Shown in pieces: positions 5,725-11,301 of a stretch of 11,301 nt of DNA. The notes beneath the pieces were generated by a model. That model was not told the DNA's origin and did no database searches. It saw only the letters and a list, made by a program, of their open reading frames with translations. This DNA comes from Pseudomonadota bacterium (GTDB lineage: Bacteria; Pseudomonadota; Gammaproteobacteria; Xanthomonadales; Xanthomonadaceae), in contig JANXZP010000172.1 in assembly GCA_025355485.1 (NCBI GenBank), positions 1 through 11,301 on the forward strand. The letters are read 5' to 3'. How positions within the stretch are numbered: position 1 is the stretch's first letter; each line of letters opens with the position of its first letter. The translations under genes and the position numbers were made by a program.

Positions 5725-5759
5725 AACGCGACGAGTTGTTTCCACATCAGGAGCGAACC

Positions 5760-6152
5760 ATGCTCGACCATATCGGATTCAAGGTTGCGGACTACGCTGC
5801 GAGTGGCGCCTTCTATGCGAAGGTTCTCGCCCCGCTCGGCTACGGGCTCGTCATGGAAGTCACGCCGGAGATGAGCGGAACCGATGCGCGTCACGCCGGT
5901 TTCGGCGCGAACGGCAAACCTTCGTTCTGGATCGGCACGGGCGAACAGCCCAGTGGCGGCGTGCATGTAGCGTTCATCGCGGGTTCGCGTGCGGCGGTCG
6001 ATGCCTTCCATACTGCGGCGCTCGCGGCCGGCGGTCGCGACAACGGCGCGCCGGGCCTGCGTCCGCACTACCACCCGAATTACTATGGCGCCTTCGTGAT
6101 CGATCGTGACGGTCACAACATCGAAGCCGTCTGCCACGCACCCGGGGCGTAA
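5760..6152 (+). CDS. VOC (glyoxalase/dioxygenase-fold) family protein
   Basis: A 130-residue cytosolic protein beginning MLDHIGFKVADYAASGAFY, the standard start of one VOC superfamily branch. The expected paired beta-alpha-beta-beta-beta modules are visible. Likely metal ligands are His4, His69 (GVHVAF) and Glu122 (HNIEAV). The size and the RPHYHPNYYGAFVIDRDGHNIEAV-type C-terminal half match proteins usually annotated as glyoxalase/lactoylglutathione lyase-like, but the actual reaction is unknown. AGGAG (5749-5753) lies 6 bases before the ATG. It begins 35 bases after liuC and ends 4 bases before the cupin gene, so it belongs to the liu operon. A role in handling a reactive or side product of leucine degradation is possible but nothing in the sequence shows it. 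Confidence 0.88.
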   Translation: MLDHIGFKVADYAASGAFYAKVLAPLGYGLVMEVTPEMSGTDARHAGFGANGKPSFWIGTGEQPSGGVHVAFIAGSRAAVDAFHTAALAAGGRDNGAPGLRPHYHPNYYGAFVIDRDGHNIEAVCHAPGA

Positions 6153-6156
6153 ATAC

Positions 6157-6668
6157 ATGAGCAAGCCGATCATCAACCTCGACGAACTCCAACCGCGCCT
6201 GTTCAGCGACATCAGGCCGAATGCACCGGAGAAATACAGCGGGGCAACGATCGCGACGATCTCGGCGCGGATCGGCGCGCAGCGGCTGGGCTACAACATC
6301 ACCACCGTTCCGCCGGGCAAATGCGCTTTCCCCGCACACAACCACTACGGCAACGAAGAGATGTTCTTCGTGCTCGAAGGCAGCGGCGAATTGCGCGTCG
6401 GCGACGAGCGCCACTCGATCCGTAGCGGGGACTTCATCGCCTGCCCAGTCGGTGGCCCCGAAACCGCGCACCAGATCCGTAATACCAGCACGTCCGAACT
6501 GAAATATCTCGCCGTCAGCACAATGCGGACGCCCGACCTCGTGCAATATCCGGATTCAGGCAAGACCGGCGCGATGCACCTGTTGGGTCGCGACGCGAAC
6601 GGTTTTCCAAAAGCCGTCCGCATCCTCGGACGAGAAGCCGACAATCTCGATTACTGGGACGGCGAGTG

Positions 6669-6669
<1 letters not shown>
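6157..6669 (+). CDS. Single-domain cupin protein
   Basis: A 170-residue protein with one complete cupin barrel. Motif 1 is visible as His61, His63 and Glu67 or Glu68 followed by Gly75 (AHNHYGNEEMFFVLEGSG). Motif 2 is Gly91, Pro97, His105 and Asn109. This is a full 3-His/1-Glu metal site, so a metalloenzyme or a metal-dependent small-molecule sensor is likely. The C-terminal tail after residue 125 ends NLDYWDGE. The substrate is unknown. The ATG at 6157 follows the VOC stop by 4 bases, and its TGA shares one base with the liuD ATG (TGATG), so it is translated in step with liuD. Its neighbours suggest a linked function with the VOC protein in leucine degradation, but this is inference only. Confidence 0.88.
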
Positions 6670-8677
<2,008 letters not shown>

Positions 8678-8681
<4 letters not shown>

Positions 8682-9262
8682 ATTCCGTTCGCTGCACATT
8701 CCTCGTCGTACTCGTCGTCCTGTCCGGTTGCACAGCCACGACGTTCCAGAATTCGCCGCTCGCCGGAATCGCCTGCGATGCGCGACTTGTTGGCGATTGG
8801 CTTTCCGTTGCGGACATCAAGAGCAACGACACGCCCGGCGAAGTCGAACTCAAGATCGACAAGGCGTGCAGCCTGTCGTTGATCGAACACAAGAGAGACG
8901 GCGACGTCGGCGGCGATGCAACGACGTTGCACGTCGGCCGCGACGGCGCGCAGGCATATTTCTGGCTCGACGCGACGTGGGCGTTCAAGCGCGCGCAATC
9001 GACCGAACCTGCACCTGCTGGCGACATCTACCTGCTGCGCTACAACGTGCGCGGCAAGGAATTGCAATTGTTCACGATCAATAATCGCGCGGTTGCGCAC
9101 CGCATCCTCGACGACCAGCTCAGGGGCGAGATCCACAAGACCAATGGCACGCTGGTCAATCGCCTCACCGATACGATGACGCCGCAGCAACTGCGCAACA
9201 GGATCGCGTTCGACAGCAAACCGGCACGGTTCGCGCGCCGCGATGCGGAGCCAGCAAAGTGA
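8678..9262 (+). CDS. Unknown lipoprotein inside the liu operon
   Basis: A 194-residue predicted lipoprotein. A short hydrophobic signal ends in the lipobox LSGC with cysteine at 18 and Thr at +2. The mature protein has two further cysteines (33 and 64) that could form a disulfide. A GDW motif (39-41) is followed by alternating strands (EVELKIDK, ATTLHVGRDGAQAYFWL, YLLRYNVRGKELQLFTI), which looks like a small beta-barrel, perhaps lipocalin-like. The C-terminal part is basic and helical. I do not recognise the family. GGAGG (8669-8673) lies 4 bases before the ATG, which overlaps the liuD stop as ATGA. The gene's own stop overlaps the liuE start as GTGA. This places an envelope protein between two cytosolic leucine-degradation enzymes with translational coupling on both sides. 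Its job is unknown. Confidence 0.82.
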
Positions 9263-10176
9263 GCACACCGAATCAAGTTCGCATCGTCGAAGTCGGCGCC
9301 CGCGACGGCTTGCAGAACGAGAAGACGATCGTTCCGGCAGCAGCGAAGATCGAGTTGATCGACCGGCTGTCAGATACCGGCCTGTGCACGATCGAGGCGA
9401 CCAGTTTCGTCAGTCCGAAATGGATTCCGCAACTTGCCGATGCGGCCGAAGTATATGCGGGCATCATGAAAAAAACCGGGGTCGCTTATCCAGTGCTGGT
9501 ACCGAACGAGCAGGGGTACGAACGTGCGCGTGCAGTCGGCGCGACCGAGATCGCGGTGTTCACAGCAGCATCGGAAGCGTTCAACCGCAAGAACATCAAT
9601 GCATCGATCGACGAATCCATCGCGCGCTTCGCGCCGGTCATCGAACGCGCGAAAGCCGACAATGTGCGCGTGCGCGGCTACGTCTCCACCGTGCTCGGCT
9701 GTCCTTACCAGGGCGATGTACCGCTCGCAGACGTCGTGCGCGTCGCAAAGCGCCTGCATGACCTCGGCTGCTACGAGATTTCGCTTGGCGACACCATCGG
9801 CATCGGCACGCCGGGCAAGGCGCGCGCGATGTTGAAAGCGGTCGCGCAGCACGTTCCGATCGACGCGCTCGCGGTGCATTTCCACGACACCCGCGGGCAG
9901 GCGCTCGCAAATATCCTCGCATGCATCGAGGAAGGCGTCTCAGTAGTCGATGCGGCGGTTTCCGGCACCGGCGGCTGCCCGTACGCGCGCGGCGCCAGCG
10001 GCAATGTCGCCAGCGAGGACGTCGTGTACATGCTCGAAGGCCTGGGGATGGACACCGGCGTGGATCTGGAGGCGCTGGTGCAGGCCGGCCGCTGGCTGGC
10101 AACATTGCTGGGGCGGGCCAACGGCAGCAAGGTCGGCCTGGCTGGCGTGCGATCGACGACGGAGGAGACGCAGTGA
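9259..10176 (+). CDS. liuE: 3-hydroxy-3-methylglutaryl-CoA lyase
   Basis: A 305-residue TIM-barrel lyase of the HMGL/DRE family that cleaves HMG-CoA to acetoacetate and acetyl-CoA, the last step of leucine degradation. Key residues can be mapped on the human enzyme: Arg15 and Asp16 (EVGARDGLQNE), the SFVSPKWIPQLAD segment, His207 and His209 (HFHDTRGQ), Cys240 in the GGCPYARGASGN loop, and Asn249. The spacings His207-Cys240 (33) and Cys240-Asn249 (9) match human His233-Cys266-Asn275. Asp16, His207, His209 and Asn249 would bind the divalent metal. The GTG start at 9259 forms a 4-base GTGA overlap with the lipoprotein gene. The length and the lack of a targeting peptide fit the bacterial cytosolic form. 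The stop overlaps the GNAT start in the same way. Confidence 0.96.
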   Translation: MSTPNQVRIVEVGARDGLQNEKTIVPAAAKIELIDRLSDTGLCTIEATSFVSPKWIPQLADAAEVYAGIMKKTGVAYPVLVPNEQGYERARAVGATEIAVFTAASEAFNRKNINASIDESIARFAPVIERAKADNVRVRGYVSTVLGCPYQGDVPLADVVRVAKRLHDLGCYEISLGDTIGIGTPGKARAMLKAVAQHVPIDALAVHFHDTRGQALANILACIEEGVSVVDAAVSGTGGCPYARGASGNVASEDVVYMLEGLGMDTGVDLEALVQAGRWLATLLGRANGSKVGLAGVRSTTEETQ

Positions 10177-10676
10177 GCAACAACGCCGGACCAAGCGCGT
10201 TTTCAATCCGCCCGATCCGCGCGGACGACGATCTCGCCATGGCGGCGATCATCCGCACGGTCATGCCGGAATTCGGCGCCAGCGGCGATGGCTTCGCGAT
10301 CAACGACCCCGAAGTGGACTGGATGGGCCGCGCGTATTCCGAGCCGCGCAGCGCCTATTTCGTGGTCGAGCGCGCGGGCCGGGTCGCCGGCGGCGGTGGC
10401 GTGGCGCCGCTGGTGGGCGGCGACGCCGGCACCTGCGAACTGCGCAAGATGTATTTCCTGCCGGAATTGCGCGGGCTGGGCGCGGGTGCCGCGTTGATGC
10501 AGGCCTGCCTGGACGCCGCACGCGGCTTCGGGTTCCGCCAGTGCTACCTCGAGACCCTGCGCGGGATGGATGCCGCGATGCGCCTGTACGAGAGGACCGG
10601 GTTTTCCCGCCTGCCCGGGCCCCTGGGCGCCACCGGCCATGGTGGCTGCAACGCCTTCTATTTGATGTCGCTCTGA
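10173..10676 (+). CDS. GNAT-family N-acetyltransferase
   Basis: A 167-residue GNAT-fold protein. The acetyl-CoA binding motif A is clear: LRKMYFLPELRGLGAGAALM with the pyrophosphate loop RGLGAG at 100-105. Motif B follows as CYLETLRGMDAAMRLYERTGF (about 124-144). The N-terminal part (SIRPIRADDD) is the usual first strand. The acceptor substrate cannot be read from sequence; small-molecule and peptide acetylation are both possible. The GTG start at 10173 overlaps the liuE stop (GTGA), and GGAGGAG (10161-10167) gives a strong ribosome site 5 bases away. It is probably the last gene of the liu operon; the 89 bases that follow hold a weak promoter candidate and no clear terminator. It would use acetyl-CoA, a product of the pathway, but a functional link is speculative. 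Confidence 0.9.
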   Translation: MSNNAGPSAFSIRPIRADDDLAMAAIIRTVMPEFGASGDGFAINDPEVDWMGRAYSEPRSAYFVVERAGRVAGGGGVAPLVGGDAGTCELRKMYFLPELRGLGAGAALMQACLDAARGFGFRQCYLETLRGMDAAMRLYERTGFSRLPGPLGATGHGGCNAFYLMSL

Positions 10677-10729
10677 GGCGAACGAGCCGCACCGTCAACC
10701 CGAGCCACGCCCCGGCCCGCGTGTTCCGC

Positions 10730-10735
10730 TAAAAT
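10730..10735 (+). promoter_or_regulatory. Possible -10 element for the SDR gene
   Basis: TAAAAT matches the -10 consensus at 5 of 6 bases and lies 30 bases before the SDR ATG, in an otherwise GC-rich stretch. No credible -35 is visible 16-18 bases upstream. Confidence 0.35.
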
Positions 10736-10765
10736 CCCCGTTTTCTGCCCTCCGGATTGCCCTCC

Positions 10766-11301
10766 ATGGAACTTGCCACTGTCCGCGCCGTGATCACGGG
10801 CGGCGTCTCCGGCCTCGGCCTGGCCGTCGCCGAGCACCTGGTCGCACAAGGCGCGCGCGTCGCCCTGTTCGATATCAACGACGACAAGGGCGCGGCCGCC
10901 GTGGCGGCGCTCGGCGCCGACAAGGCGGCGTATTTCCGCACCGATGTCAGTGACGAGGCCCAGGTGCAGGCCAATGTCGCCTCTGCCCGCGATTTCCTGG
11001 GCGGGCTCAACGTGGCGGTCAGCTGCGCCGGCATCCTGGGCTCGGGTCGCGTGCTCGGGCGCGAGGGCCCGATGCCGCTGAAGCAGTTCACCGGCACGAT
11101 CATGGTCAACCTGGTCGGCAGCTTCAACGTCGCCAAGGCAGCGGCGGACGTGATGCAGCACAACGAACCCGGCGCCGACGGCGAACGGGGCGTGATCGTC
11201 AACACCGCTTCGGTCGCGGCGTACGAGGGCCAGGTTGGCCAGGCGGCCTATGCGGCGTCCAAGGGCGGCGTGGTCGGCATGACCCTGCCGATGGCGCGCG
11301 A
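10766..11301 (+). CDS. SDR-family 3-hydroxyacyl-CoA dehydrogenase, HSD10-like (3' end outside window)
   Basis: The first 178 codons of a short-chain dehydrogenase; the rest is beyond the window. It has the NAD-binding glycine motif TGGVSGLG (11-18), Asp36 at the end of the second strand, indicating NAD rather than NADP preference, a CAGI variant of the NAG motif, and the catalytic Ser149, Tyr162 and Lys166. The stretch NEPGADGERGVIVNTAS, then QAAYAASKGGVVGMT, is typical of HSD17B10/type II 3-hydroxyacyl-CoA dehydrogenases, which oxidise 2-methyl-3-hydroxybutyryl-CoA (isoleucine pathway) and other short 3-hydroxyacyl-CoAs. That fits a branched-chain amino acid locus. The ATG at 10766 has no clear Shine-Dalgarno. 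It is probably a separate transcription unit 89 bases after the GNAT gene. Substrate assignment is by family resemblance only. Confidence 0.88.
   Translation, partial: MELATVRAVITGGVSGLGLAVAEHLVAQGARVALFDINDDKGAAAVAALGADKAAYFRTDVSDEAQVQANVASARDFLGGLNVAVSCAGILGSGRVLGREGPMPLKQFTGTIMVNLVGSFNVAKAAADVMQHNEPGADGERGVIVNTASVAAYEGQVGQAAYAASKGGVVGMTLPMAR

Noticed and set aside
3877..5745. 622-codon leftward open frame spanning liuC and the permease region
   Set aside because: It runs antisense to liuC and out of frame with the permease, is Arg-rich and has no recognisable domain. It is a compositional shadow.
4521..5759. Long upstream extension of the VOC protein frame
   Set aside because: The frame is open across liuC and part of the permease only by composition. 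The AGGAG and ATG at 5760 give a normal-length VOC protein.

Overview
The window reads as chromosomal DNA of a high-GC gammaproteobacterium. Gene content and protein flavour point to the Xanthomonadales (Lysobacter/Rhodanobacter-like), but this is inferred from family resemblance, not from a marker gene. Most of it is a leucine/isovalerate degradation (liu) locus: both subunits of 3-methylcrotonyl-CoA carboxylase (liuB, liuD), 3-methylglutaconyl-CoA hydratase (liuC) and 3-hydroxy-3-methylglutaryl-CoA lyase (liuE). Together they convert 3-methylcrotonyl-CoA to acetoacetate and acetyl-CoA.

Layout. (1) 1-1110: two small, very alanine-rich lipoproteins (83-481 and 680-1057), each a single gene; the first has a clear intrinsic terminator. 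(2) 1164-2771: liuB, rightward. (3) 2812-4820: a leftward three-gene cassette, in transcription order an FTR1-type iron permease, a small exported cupredoxin and a putative outer-membrane beta-barrel. Its promoter at about 4846-4873 overlaps a Fur-box-like sequence, and it splits liuB from the other liu genes. (4) 4930-10676: a tightly packed rightward operon: liuC, a VOC/glyoxalase-fold protein, a cupin, liuD, an unknown lipoprotein, liuE and a GNAT acetyltransferase. From the cupin onward every junction is a 1- or 4-base stop/start overlap, implying translational coupling. (5) 10766-11301: the start of an SDR resembling HSD10-type 3-hydroxyacyl-CoA dehydrogenases, cut by the window edge; it would fit isoleucine or short-chain acyl-CoA breakdown.

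Together the liu genes form a catabolic module whose first enzyme (isovaleryl-CoA dehydrogenase, liuA) and usual regulators (liuR/liuQ) are not in the window. The co-transcribed VOC protein, cupin, lipoprotein and GNAT have no assigned step in the pathway. The iron cassette resembles a reduced Ftr/Efe system with permease and cupredoxin but no P19/EfeO-M75, ferredoxin or DyP peroxidase, plus an unassigned barrel.

The most interesting points are the iron cassette and its Fur-like site between liuB and liuC, a related sequence element in front of both liuB and liuC, and the uncharacterised genes locked into the liu operon by overlaps. I see no RNA genes, CRISPR array, insertion sequence or phage genes. 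All intergenic gaps are under 200 bases.
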